Source: Acidobacteriota bacterium
Lineage (GTDB): Bacteria; Acidobacteriota; Terriglobia; Terriglobales; Acidobacteriaceae
Assembly (NCBI GenBank): GCA_013290025.1
Contig: JABCYV010000003.1
Coordinates: 1 to 58,331, forward strand
Reading direction: 5' to 3'
DNA length: 58,331 bases
A program made the translations under genes and the position numbers. Below, piece by piece: positions 7,651-15,512 of this stretch. Every line of letters begins with the position of its first letter. Within the stretch, counting starts at the first letter, position 1. Below the pieces are notes generated by a model. That model was not told where the DNA came from. It saw nothing but the letters and a program-made list of their open reading frames with translations, and did no database searches.

Positions 7651-8583
7651 ATGAAAAAGCTGAATTTCTTAGTTTCGTTGACCAACAACGATAACGACTA
7701 TCAGATCGAGCAGGCTTCCGCCGCTGTGGAAGCGGCACGCCGGCTAGATGTGGACGTCCAGATCGTCCACGCCGACAACGATTCCATCACGCAGAGTCAG
7801 CAGATTCTGAAAGCGATTCAGTCCCGTTCGCAAGCGCATCCTGACGCCATCATCTTCGAGCCTGTCGGTGGACCTGCCCTGCCCCAGGCAGCTCGCGCAG
7901 CGGCAGCTGCCGGAATGGGATGGGTAGTGCTGAATCGCGATGTCGAATACATCGCCGAGCTGCGCAAGGTGTACCGTGTTCCAATCTTCGCCGTCACTTC
8001 CGACCATGAGGAGATCGGACGCATTCAAGGCCGCCAGTTCGCTGCCCTCATGCCCAAGGGAGGTTCGGTTTTGTACATCCAGGGACCCTCGGAGAGCCTG
8101 GCAGCAAAACAGCGAACCGCCGGCATGTACGAGACCAAACCAGTAGACGTGCAGGTGAAAGTCATGCGGGCAAATTGGACCGAGGCTGGCTCGTATCGAG
8201 CAGTGAGTTCATGGCTGCGCCTGTCCACGTCACATCAATACCGCATCGACGTCATTGCCGCCCAGGATGACGGCATGGCCCTGGGCGCTAGAAAAGCGTT
8301 GCAAGAATTGCCAAACGGACCGGCGCGGGACCGATGGCTCAGTTTGCCCTTCACCGGCTGCGACGGCTTGCCCAAGACTGGACAAGCTTGGGTGAAGAGA
8401 GGCCTGCTGGCCGCGACTGTCTTCGCGCCGCCCAACACCGATCAGGCACTGGAGATGCTCGTCAAGGCAGTCCATACCGGCACCATGCCACCCGAACGGA
8501 CCTTGACCGTGCCCGTCTCGGTTCCAGCGATCGATGCGCTGGCTGCTGCCCAAGCGGAAAAGGCGCGAGTCATGTCAGTCTGA
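7651..8583 (+). CDS. periplasmic-binding-protein-like sugar-binding domain protein without signal peptide
   Basis: The 310-residue protein is a complete Peripla_BP_4 / ribose-binding-type fold: MKKLNFLVSLTNNDNDYQIE, then ADNDSITQSQQILKAIQSR, DAIIFEPVGG, GWVVLNRD, and a hinge-like return with VIAAQDDGMALGARKAL. It has no signal peptide, no membrane segment and no DNA-binding headpiece, so it is neither a standard ABC transporter solute-binding protein nor a LacI-type regulator. No permease or ATPase gene is adjacent. A cytosolic ligand-sensing or enzyme-regulating role is possible. The start ATG at 7651 is the first in frame, and an upstream exported start is not visible. The family assignment is firm and the function unknown. 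Confidence 0.75.
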   Translation: MKKLNFLVSLTNNDNDYQIEQASAAVEAARRLDVDVQIVHADNDSITQSQQILKAIQSRSQAHPDAIIFEPVGGPALPQAARAAAAAGMGWVVLNRDVEYIAELRKVYRVPIFAVTSDHEEIGRIQGRQFAALMPKGGSVLYIQGPSESLAAKQRTAGMYETKPVDVQVKVMRANWTEAGSYRAVSSWLRLSTSHQYRIDVIAAQDDGMALGARKALQELPNGPARDRWLSLPFTGCDGLPKTGQAWVKRGLLAATVFAPPNTDQALEMLVKAVHTGTMPPERTLTVPVSVPAIDALAAAQAEKARVMSV

Positions 8584-8609
8584 AGTTATAGATTTGCTAG
8601 ACTCGGGCG

Positions 8610-8909
8610 ATGCGGATCGACATCCTACCTCTGTGCGACCAACACTATCGCACCATGGAGTTCTCGATCGCGCCCCACAACTTTAACTACTCCATCGAAT
8701 ATTTCCGCTGCACGGACAAATTTTGCCACCGCTGCTTTAGCGAATCGCTTGGATACGTAACTCCCATCAAGGATGCGCCACCGCTGGTTTCGGCCAACCA
8801 GCGGCGATGCGAAAAGCACGGCCGCCCCATGTTTATTTCCAGCGTCGACCGCCAACGCAACGTCGTGCGCTTTGCCTGCCCAGAGGAGGGCTGCCGCGAA
8901 GAGGCGTAA
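8610..8909 (+). CDS. small Cys/His-rich protein, putative zinc-binding
   Basis: The 99-residue protein has cysteines and histidines that could form metal sites: CDQH near residue 9, FRCTDKFCHRCF near residues 32-43, CEKH near 68, and FACPEEGC near 89. The spacing resembles zinc-ribbon pairs. It starts 27 bp after the stop of the preceding gene on the same strand, so the two may be co-transcribed. I do not recognise a named family, and a role in nucleic-acid or protein binding is only a guess. It faces the minus-strand hpf gene across about 100 bp. Confidence 0.6.
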   Translation: MRIDILPLCDQHYRTMEFSIAPHNFNYSIEYFRCTDKFCHRCFSESLGYVTPIKDAPPLVSANQRRCEKHGRPMFISSVDRQRNVVRFACPEEGCREEA

Positions 8910-9008
8910 AGTCGTGTCCACGCAGCAAGCATGCCCCTTATTAAACGCGGCCGCCGACAACGAGGAAATTAGGAGCGGCAAAGGCGGAAGCCAGTGCTCA
9001 AGGTGGTC

Positions 9009-9602
9009 TCAGGGTGCTTCGATCAGCTCCATCTTTCCGTCTCGCGTGCGATGCAGCACCATCAGCTTGCCTTGGGGATCGCGGAAAACGAACACGTCGC
9101 GGTCACGGAAATGGGCTTCCTTGATGGCCTCTTCCAACGTCATCGGGCGCATGGCTACGGAGTCTTCGGAGCGGATCAGGTGGACTTCGGTGGTTTTCGC
9201 CACAGCAGGAAATTTGTGCACCACCACATGGACGGCGGTCGCCTGTGTAAGACCGACTAGCGTCTGTAGGCTTTCCTGTCCACCTTGGCCGTTCCATTTT
9301 TTCTGTTGATGGCGTTTTTTGCTGCGCCAGCGTGTCTTATATTTGACTGCCTGCTTCTCTAGATGTTCGAGCGCTTCATTAACGGCGGAAGTCATGTCGC
9401 CGGCCTGAGCCAGTCCCACAATCGGTCCATTGCGTGGACTGATTGTGATCTCGGCTTTGTGTCGGTGCTTTTCCACGGCCAGGATCACTTTGGTGTCGAA
9501 CTTATCGCCCAGAATTTTGCGGATTTTTGCAAGGCCGGTTTCTACGGATTTGCGAATGGCGGGAGTGACTTCATATTGCCTGCCGGTATACTCCACGTTC
9601 AT
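9009..9602 (-). CDS. hpf: ribosome hibernation promoting factor, long form
   Basis: The 197-residue protein has the N-terminal S30AE/YfiA domain (MNVEYTGRQYEVTPAIRKSV to about residue 100). A basic linker (RWRSKKRHQQKKW) leads to a C-terminal dimerisation domain with RPMTLEEAIKEAHFRDRDVF. This is the long form, which dimerises 70S ribosomes into inactive 100S particles in stationary phase. A Shine-Dalgarno (GGAGG) lies about 7 bp before the ATG at 9602. It is the last gene of the minus-strand block lptCA-lptB-rpoN-hpf. The order lptB-rpoN-hpf is the same as in gamma-proteobacteria, which supports the calls. Confidence 0.95.
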   Translation of the reverse strand: MNVEYTGRQYEVTPAIRKSVETGLAKIRKILGDKFDTKVILAVEKHRHKAEITISPRNGPIVGLAQAGDMTSAVNEALEHLEKQAVKYKTRWRSKKRHQQKKWNGQGGQESLQTLVGLTQATAVHVVVHKFPAVAKTTEVHLIRSEDSVAMRPMTLEEAIKEAHFRDRDVFVFRDPQGKLMVLHRTRDGKMELIEAP

Positions 9603-9745
9603 GAGCGCCCCTCCGGGTACTTATCTTTCACGAACTGGGCACTACAACTTGGAAATTGTTTCTCTGCGGCTAAAGCCCTTCGACGCAAGTCGCTTGGTCG
9701 GCACGACTAGAGTCGTGCCCTCCCCATTTGTATTCGCCTTTCTCT

Positions 9746-11536
9746 TCATTGCTTCACTCGGCGCTGGTGAGTGCTGGGGATGCGCATGTCCTCCCGGTAC
9801 TTCGCAACGGTGCGCCGAGTCACCTGGATGCCTTGCGATTGCAGAATGCGGGTGATCTGCTCGTCAGTCAGCGGACGGGCCGGGTCCTCTTCCTCGATCA
9901 GTTTTTTCACGCGGCGCTTCAGGATGAGCAATGATGTGTTGCCGCCCTGAGGACCGTTCACGCTTTCGCTGAAGAAGTAGCGCAATTCGAACACGCCTTG
10001 GGGAGTGTGCGCATACTTACTCGACACGGCGCGGCTCACCGTGGAAGGATGCACGCCGATTTCTTCGGCCACCTCTTTGATCATCATAGGTTTCAGTTGA
10101 TCAATGCCTTTTTCCAGAAAATCTTGCTGCCGGGTGACAATGGCATAGCAGACCTTGGTAATGGTCTGTTTACGCTGCTCGATGTTCTTGATGAGCTGGA
10201 TGGCGCTCTTGTAGCGTTCTTTGACGTAGTTTCGGGTGTCTTTGTCGTTGTTATCGCGCGTCAACAGGCGTTTGTACGCTGGATTCAAGCGCAGCTGGGG
10301 GACATCGTCTTCGTTCATCATCACCAACCACTCGTCGCCGTGCTTTACGAAGGCCACGTCGGGCTCAATCAGACGGGGTTGGCTCTTGTTGTAGCGTAGA
10401 CCGGGGCGTGGATCGAGGGTCCGGACGTATTCCAAAGCTTGTTGTATTGCTTCAATCGGACGGCCAATGGCCTTGCCGATTTCTTTGTGTTGTTTGTTTT
10501 GCAGGGCGCGCAGGTGCTGGTCGACAATGGCGATCGCATCCGCGAGCACTTGCGCCGTGCCTTCACCATTGCCGTTTTTGGTCGTGGCCAGGTGGAGTCG
10601 GTGATAGCGCAATTGATAGAGCAGGCATTCGCGCAGATCTCGGCAAGCCACCCCTGGCGGATCCATCTGGCGCACGAGGTCAATTGCCTCATGGAGTTCA
10701 TCGAGGTTATAGGTCGGATGGAACGCTGGCTGCCTGGGAGGAGCGCTGCCAGGCGCTGGTGCCGGAGCGGGTGAGGTTTGCTCGGCTACAGCCTTTTGCA
10801 GAGCGGGTGCGACGGCAGTGGCTGCGGCGGTGTCGGATATTTCTGAACTCGCTTCTCCGGTTTGATCCCATTCCGGCGCTAGCGCTGGATCGGCCTCCTC
10901 ATGATCCTGCACTGCAGCGGGATCACCTACCTCCGTCTCAAGGCCGAGTGCCGCAGCCTCCTTCACTACGCTTTCCGCGATATTGGCATCCACCTCAGGG
11001 GGAGCAGGCGGCGCAATTCCCATCAACTCATCGTCGCTCGCGATCAGATACCCGTCCTCGCTCAGATTGCCGATCACCACCTCGGCCGCCTGGCGTACTT
11101 CAGGGCGTACAGGGAGTGCGCCCAGCTGCCAAATCAGATGATCAGAAAGATTGCTCGGCTTGGAGAGAAAGTTCTCGAACGAAGGCCGTTCTATCTCTTC
11201 CATCTCGCCCGGGCTGCGATAACCCGGATCAAGGTATTCCTGGAAGAAAGAGCCGAAATCGATCTCTTCAAAGGGGTCTTTCTTCTCGACTGCAGTGATC
11301 GTGTTTTCTTCGGGAGGAGTACGTTCGCGATCTTCTTCGCGCCGAGCAGCGTCATCCAGCAGAGGAACCGACTCTTCCAGCTCTTCGAGCACTGGATTCT
11401 CCACCATTTCGGCCGTGATCATGTCCCGCAGCTCGAGCTTATTGAGTGCCAGGACACTGACCATCTGCACCAGGCCAGGAGTCAGGATCTGCCTCTGCGA
11501 AACCTTCAAATGCAACTTGGGTTGTAACAAAACCAT
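9746..11536 (-). CDS. rpoN: RNA polymerase sigma-54 factor
   Basis: The 596-residue protein has region I at the N-terminus (LKVSQRQILTPGLVQMVSVL, Gln/Leu-rich). The core-binding region begins near FHPTYNLDELHEAIDLVRQM. The helix-turn-helix is at VHPSTVSRAVSSKYAHTP, and the RpoN box near the C-terminus reads TRRTVAKYRE (consensus ARRTVAKYRE). It directs polymerase to -24/-12 promoters together with AAA+ activators. It is longer than the usual 450-500 residues because of an acidic then Pro/Ala-rich insertion at about residues 190-275 between region I and the core-binding region. lptB lies 96 bp upstream and hpf 143 bp downstream on the same strand. Confidence 0.96.
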   Translation of the reverse strand: MVLLQPKLHLKVSQRQILTPGLVQMVSVLALNKLELRDMITAEMVENPVLEELEESVPLLDDAARREEDRERTPPEENTITAVEKKDPFEEIDFGSFFQEYLDPGYRSPGEMEEIERPSFENFLSKPSNLSDHLIWQLGALPVRPEVRQAAEVVIGNLSEDGYLIASDDELMGIAPPAPPEVDANIAESVVKEAAALGLETEVGDPAAVQDHEEADPALAPEWDQTGEASSEISDTAAATAVAPALQKAVAEQTSPAPAPAPGSAPPRQPAFHPTYNLDELHEAIDLVRQMDPPGVACRDLRECLLYQLRYHRLHLATTKNGNGEGTAQVLADAIAIVDQHLRALQNKQHKEIGKAIGRPIEAIQQALEYVRTLDPRPGLRYNKSQPRLIEPDVAFVKHGDEWLVMMNEDDVPQLRLNPAYKRLLTRDNNDKDTRNYVKERYKSAIQLIKNIEQRKQTITKVCYAIVTRQQDFLEKGIDQLKPMMIKEVAEEIGVHPSTVSRAVSSKYAHTPQGVFELRYFFSESVNGPQGGNTSLLILKRRVKKLIEEEDPARPLTDEQITRILQSQGIQVTRRTVAKYREDMRIPSTHQRRVKQ

Positions 11537-11632
11537 GGTTCGCTAGCTCTTTGTGAATAGCAAAATCAATAACCACTAAGGACACGAAGTATCACGAAGG
11601 AAATCTTTCTATCCCCTCAGGTCCTAAGCGGT

Positions 11633-12361
11633 TCAAACAAGCGAGAAACTCTCGCCCAGATACACTCGCCGCACTTCGGGGTCGCCGCCTAGTTGCTCCG
11701 GCGTCCCTTGGCGGAAAATCCTTCCTTCATTGATGATGTACGCCCGGTCCGTAACCGACAGCGTTTCACGCACATTGTGATCGGTGACCAGAACTCCGAT
11801 CCCGCTCGCCTTCAGATCGCTGATGATCTTCTGCAAGTCGAGGACAGCAATCGGATCGATCCCGGAAAATGGTTCGTCCAACAAAATAAACGTGGGGTTG
11901 ATGCACAAGGCGCGGGCGATTTCCACGCGCCGCCGCTCGCCCCCCGATAAAGCGTACCCGCGATTCTGGCGGATGTGCTCCAATCCCAATTGGTCGATCA
12001 GCTTCTCCATTTTCTCCCGGCGTTCGTGCCAGGAGATGGGCTGCACCTCCAAAACCGCAAGAATGTTTTCCTCCACGCTCAGTTTCCGGAATACGGACGC
12101 CTCCTGCGGGAGATAGCTGATGCCATACTGGCGCGCCCTCAAATACATGGGCAGGTCAGTAATGTCGTCGTCGTCGATTAGCACCCGGCCTGTGTCGGGG
12201 GGGATCAGGCCAACGATTGCGTAAAACGTCGTGGTCTTGCCGGCCCCGTTAGGTCCAAGCAAACCAACGACTTCGCCCTGTTCTACGCGAAGGCTTACAC
12301 CGTTTACGACCCGCCGACTACGGTAGGATTTGCCGATATCGTCGGTGGCCAGCGTCCGCAT
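11633..12361 (-). CDS. lptB: LPS export ABC transporter ATPase LptB
   Basis: The 242-residue ABC ATPase has Walker [10 protein letters not shown] (about residues 35-43), Q-loop LPQEASVF, signature [15 protein letters not shown], Walker [16 protein letters not shown] and a switch His in [11 protein letters not shown]. The lone-ATPase architecture, the motif SGIDPIAV and the neighbours identify LptB, which powers extraction of lipopolysaccharide from the inner membrane with LptF and LptG (not in this window). Its ATG at 12361 directly abuts the TAA stop of the upstream lptC/lptA fusion gene (TAAATG), so the two are translationally coupled. It supports a diderm organism that makes LPS. Confidence 0.95.
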   Translation of the reverse strand: MRTLATDDIGKSYRSRRVVNGVSLRVEQGEVVGLLGPNGAGKTTTFYAIVGLIPPDTGRVLIDDDDITDLPMYLRARQYGISYLPQEASVFRKLSVEENILAVLEVQPISWHERREKMEKLIDQLGLEHIRQNRGYALSGGERRRVEIARALCINPTFILLDEPFSGIDPIAVLDLQKIISDLKASGIGVLVTDHNVRETLSVTDRAYIINEGRIFRQGTPEQLGGDPEVRRVYLGESFSLV

Positions 12362-14617
12362 TTATCGTGCCACTCGTGTGTGGGTAACGGTGGGGGATGT
12401 ATCGTTGCCTTCAACCAGCACTCTATCATCGCCTCTAAAGAAGGTCAACGAAACCCCGGTAGTCCTGCCCCGTTCGGCATCAAAAATGCTCGGAGGGCCG
12501 CCGGTGAGCACGAACTTGTCGTCCGCAGCCGTGTAAACCAAATTATCTCCTGTCCCCCGTCGCGTCGGCTGAGTCATAACTACATGCTCCCGGGCAATGA
12601 TGTGGTCAATCTTGCCGGGCCCTTCAAGTGGCTGATTGTTAGAGCCTTGCTCCCTGGGTTGGAGGAAAACGTCGGCCTGCACAGATGTGATAGTTGCATC
12701 TGCTCCCTTTGCCTCCACTCCTCCGTCGAAGTGCGCCTTGCGCTCACTATCCGTGTAGGTCAATTGAGCGGACGTGATCGCAATCGGGGTCACCTTCCCG
12801 TTCTTATCAACCTGAACCAGGGTTGTAGAGACTGGTTGCGTGGGGGAGCCTTCTGCAACCATAGATCGATGATCGCGGTCGAATTCGATTGAAGGCGCCT
12901 TGACGAGATTGGCGTCTTGCCACAGCCGAGCATCGCCACTGTAAACCGCAGCCGCCGAACTTCGATGACCTGTCATGCTTCGGGAAGTGACGTGGATCGG
13001 CGACGAAGAGGCCAGGAGCGCTCCGTTCGGTTGCTCCTTCAGCTCACTGTAAGTGCTCCTAATATCACCTTCGGCAAAGGCATCCCCCGTGGCACGATTC
13101 ATACGCATAGTGTGCGCGGTGGTGGTCGAGCTGCCATCGATTACACGGGGAGAGCCGGTGAGGAACAGCATTTGGTCGGCCGGAGTGTAGCGAGCGCGGT
13201 CCGACCAGGCTTTGCGCTCATCATCGACGTAGAAGACGCGTCCCTGTTGCACGATCGACTCAATTCCAACGCCGGTTCGGAAGGAGGCATCGAGAGTGTC
13301 GCTAGTGCTCACCCGCTCGTTCTGCCCCGGATTCTGATTGACAATTCGACCGTTGGGCGCGCCGTGGACAGACGAAAGCTGGCCGAACTGATCGAACCGT
13401 CCGGTGAACTTGCCCGCAGTAATCAGAGTCTGTTGCCCGGGACTGGATGTCGTAGGCCTGATGGTAATCTTCGCCGCGCCGGAAGTTTGTGCGCGTTTCA
13501 GAAGATTTCCTGGGGACAGCCAGAAATCGACTACGGGCGCCGTGAGTTCGAGATCCTGGGCTGTGGCTGATGCCGTAGCGGGTTTTTGATGCTGGGTCAA
13601 TTTGACGTTTTCTTCGGTGTGAACAATCGTCAACTGGTTCTTTCCGACAAAGTGCAGAATCGCCCGGCCGGCGCTACCTTGCATCGACTGCGTTCCGGAG
13701 ACTTCCATTTGTACATTGTGAGAAAAGGTAGCCGTGCGCACAGTATTCTGCTGTTCTCCCATGAGCATCTCTAATTGGTCTGATCGGACTTGTGCTGGCT
13801 GCTTGCCTTCTGACTCCACACGAACGTGGCCGAGTGCCAGCAGGCGCTCAACCGTGTTGTCGGGACGCAGGAAAAGAGTGGCCTGGTCAGCGTCGGACTG
13901 TTGCGAGTGGGCTTGCAAATGCGGGAGGTCTAGCACCACCAAGTGAGGGTCCTTGGTGATGGTTCCGTGGATGGCAGTCACCGTCGCCCCTGTCGAACCA
14001 CTGAACACGATGTTCACTTGTGATTGCAGTGTCAGCACGCTGGTGTTGGCGGCATAATCGACCCCCACGGCTGATCCGGTCGCCCCCGGAATATAGAAGT
14101 CAACCTTCTCTCGGGTCGAAGCGTTCCCCGTCTTCTGATTGAACGCTAGCTCGGTGGTCTTTAAATGAATGGGGTTCTTCAGTTCCTTGGGCGGCGACTG
14201 ATCGGGCTTGGTCACACCTTCGGGGTTGGACTGGAGATCGATTTGAACCTCGCCTTTCCCGACAACAGCGCCCGATTGCGGGTCGTAATCGAACGTCGCT
14301 CCGTAGATCTGATCAAAGCGGCTGGAGTCGCGTCCATATAACGTAATGGTTACGTCATGCAATTCGGCCTTCCCACCTTGCTTGAACTGCACCGCCTTAC
14401 TGGCTTGGACCTTGAACAAGGTTCGTCCCTGTTCGGACTTGGAGATCGTAAAACCATGCGCGGTCTGCTGGATATCAAGGCCAATTTTCTCCGGCACTTG
14501 GTTGAGGGCGTTCTGCACGCGCTGCTGGGAGTAGAAGTAGATCCCCGCCACCGCTAGGGTGAGAGTGATAGCCGCAATTGCGATCCAGCGGCGTAGACGA
14601 GATATTTCGGCTGGCAT
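12362..14617 (-). CDS. LptC/LptA-type LPS transport protein, fused and enlarged
   Basis: The product is 751 residues from the ATG at 14617 (MPAEISRLRRWIAIAAITLT). A GTG at 14671 in frame would add 18 residues. A single N-terminal membrane anchor is followed by an LptC-like beta-jellyroll (about residues 40-200: FTISKSEQGRTLFKVQASKA). Further OstA/LptA-like repeats follow (for example VLDLPHLQAHSQQSDADQAT, FRTGVGIESIVQQGRVFYVD and the C-terminal KFVLTGGPPSIFD). In E. coli LptC (about 190 aa) and LptA (about 185 aa) are separate and form the periplasmic bridge that carries LPS to the outer membrane. Here one anchored chain seems to contain both plus extra repeats. It is coupled directly to lptB. 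Confidence 0.85.
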   Translation of the reverse strand: MPAEISRLRRWIAIAAITLTLAVAGIYFYSQQRVQNALNQVPEKIGLDIQQTAHGFTISKSEQGRTLFKVQASKAVQFKQGGKAELHDVTITLYGRDSSRFDQIYGATFDYDPQSGAVVGKGEVQIDLQSNPEGVTKPDQSPPKELKNPIHLKTTELAFNQKTGNASTREKVDFYIPGATGSAVGVDYAANTSVLTLQSQVNIVFSGSTGATVTAIHGTITKDPHLVVLDLPHLQAHSQQSDADQATLFLRPDNTVERLLALGHVRVESEGKQPAQVRSDQLEMLMGEQQNTVRTATFSHNVQMEVSGTQSMQGSAGRAILHFVGKNQLTIVHTEENVKLTQHQKPATASATAQDLELTAPVVDFWLSPGNLLKRAQTSGAAKITIRPTTSSPGQQTLITAGKFTGRFDQFGQLSSVHGAPNGRIVNQNPGQNERVSTSDTLDASFRTGVGIESIVQQGRVFYVDDERKAWSDRARYTPADQMLFLTGSPRVIDGSSTTTAHTMRMNRATGDAFAEGDIRSTYSELKEQPNGALLASSSPIHVTSRSMTGHRSSAAAVYSGDARLWQDANLVKAPSIEFDRDHRSMVAEGSPTQPVSTTLVQVDKNGKVTPIAITSAQLTYTDSERKAHFDGGVEAKGADATITSVQADVFLQPREQGSNNQPLEGPGKIDHIIAREHVVMTQPTRRGTGDNLVYTAADDKFVLTGGPPSIFDAERGRTTGVSLTFFRGDDRVLVEGNDTSPTVTHTRVAR

Positions 14618-14712
14618 TCTGAGGATAAGTCTACCGGAACTGCTGTCGCTGTTTCTCTGTTCGCAGTGCACTGGGGCGGCGGTCGGCAGGGTTGGGCTAA
14701 ACTTGCAGGACG

Positions 14713-15495
14713 ATGAAATCGCCCCCGCTGTTGGACCTGCAAAACATCCGCGTGATGCGGGGAAATAAGGTGGTTCTCGATGATTTTAGTCTTCGCATTG
14801 GTGCCGAAGAACATGTCGCTATCCTGGGCCCGAACGGTTGTGGGAAGTCCACTCTGATAAAGACTATTACTCGTGAGTGCTATCCCGTTGTACGGGAACG
14901 TTCGAGCATAACCATCTTGGGTCAGGAGCGCTGGAATGTATTCGAGTTACGCACGCTGCTGGGCATCGTCTCCAACGACCTGATGTCATCGTGTACAGGC
15001 GAAACGGTTGGGCGGGATATCGTGCTGTCCGGCTTCTTCAGCAGCACCCGCATCTTTCCCCATCATCCCGTCGATCCCAAGCAGAAAGAACTAGCGGACG
15101 CAACTCTGGCACAGTTGCAAGTGTCACATTTGGCAGGGCGGCCGGTTTGCGAAATGTCTTCCGGAGAGGCCAGGCGGGTGCTGATCGCCAGAGCCCTGGT
15201 CCACCGTCCGCGAGCTTTGTTGTTTGATGAGCCCACCAATTCGCTCGACGTTTTCGCTCGGCACAGCTTAAAAGAAACTATGAGTCTGCTGGCTAGCTCT
15301 GGGATTGGAATCATTCTGGTTACGCATGAGCTGTCTGATATCGTTCCCGAGATCGAACGTGTGGTCCTGATGTCGAATGGGCGGGTTGCAGCTGATGGTC
15401 ATAAAAGCGAGATTCTGCAGTCGGAGCGTTTGGCAAGTGTTTTTGGAATTGAGGTCGAGATAGGACGTCGCGATGGCTATTACCATCTGTGGTGA
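14713..15495 (+). CDS. stand-alone ABC transporter ATP-binding protein
   Basis: The 260-residue single ABC domain has Walker A GPNGCGKST, signature MSSGEARRVLIARAL, Walker B ALLFDEPTNSLDVFAR and switch His in LVTHELSDIV. Segments such as ERWNVFELRTLLGIVSNDL and VGRDIVLSGFFSS resemble the YlmA/ModF-like group rather than LptB. No membrane subunit gene is adjacent, so it may work with a distant permease or be a soluble regulatory ATPase. It starts about 95 bp from the lptC/lptA start on the opposite strand, so the interval 14618-14712 should hold divergent promoters. It converges with recJ, with only 17 bp between the stops. Confidence 0.85.
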   Translation: MKSPPLLDLQNIRVMRGNKVVLDDFSLRIGAEEHVAILGPNGCGKSTLIKTITRECYPVVRERSSITILGQERWNVFELRTLLGIVSNDLMSSCTGETVGRDIVLSGFFSSTRIFPHHPVDPKQKELADATLAQLQVSHLAGRPVCEMSSGEARRVLIARALVHRPRALLFDEPTNSLDVFARHSLKETMSLLASSGIGIILVTHELSDIVPEIERVVLMSNGRVAADGHKSEILQSERLASVFGIEVEIGRRDGYYHLW

Positions 15496-15512
15496 ATGGC
15501 GTACTTAGGGGG

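Noticed and set aside
10408-11527. Long plus-strand frames opposite rpoN
   Set aside because: Shadows of a well-supported sigma-54 gene; Arg/Pro/Ser-rich without motifs.
15107-15120. Sigma-54 promoter string TGGCACAGTTGC
   Set aside because: The -24 and -12 parts are too close and the site lies inside an ABC ATPase gene.
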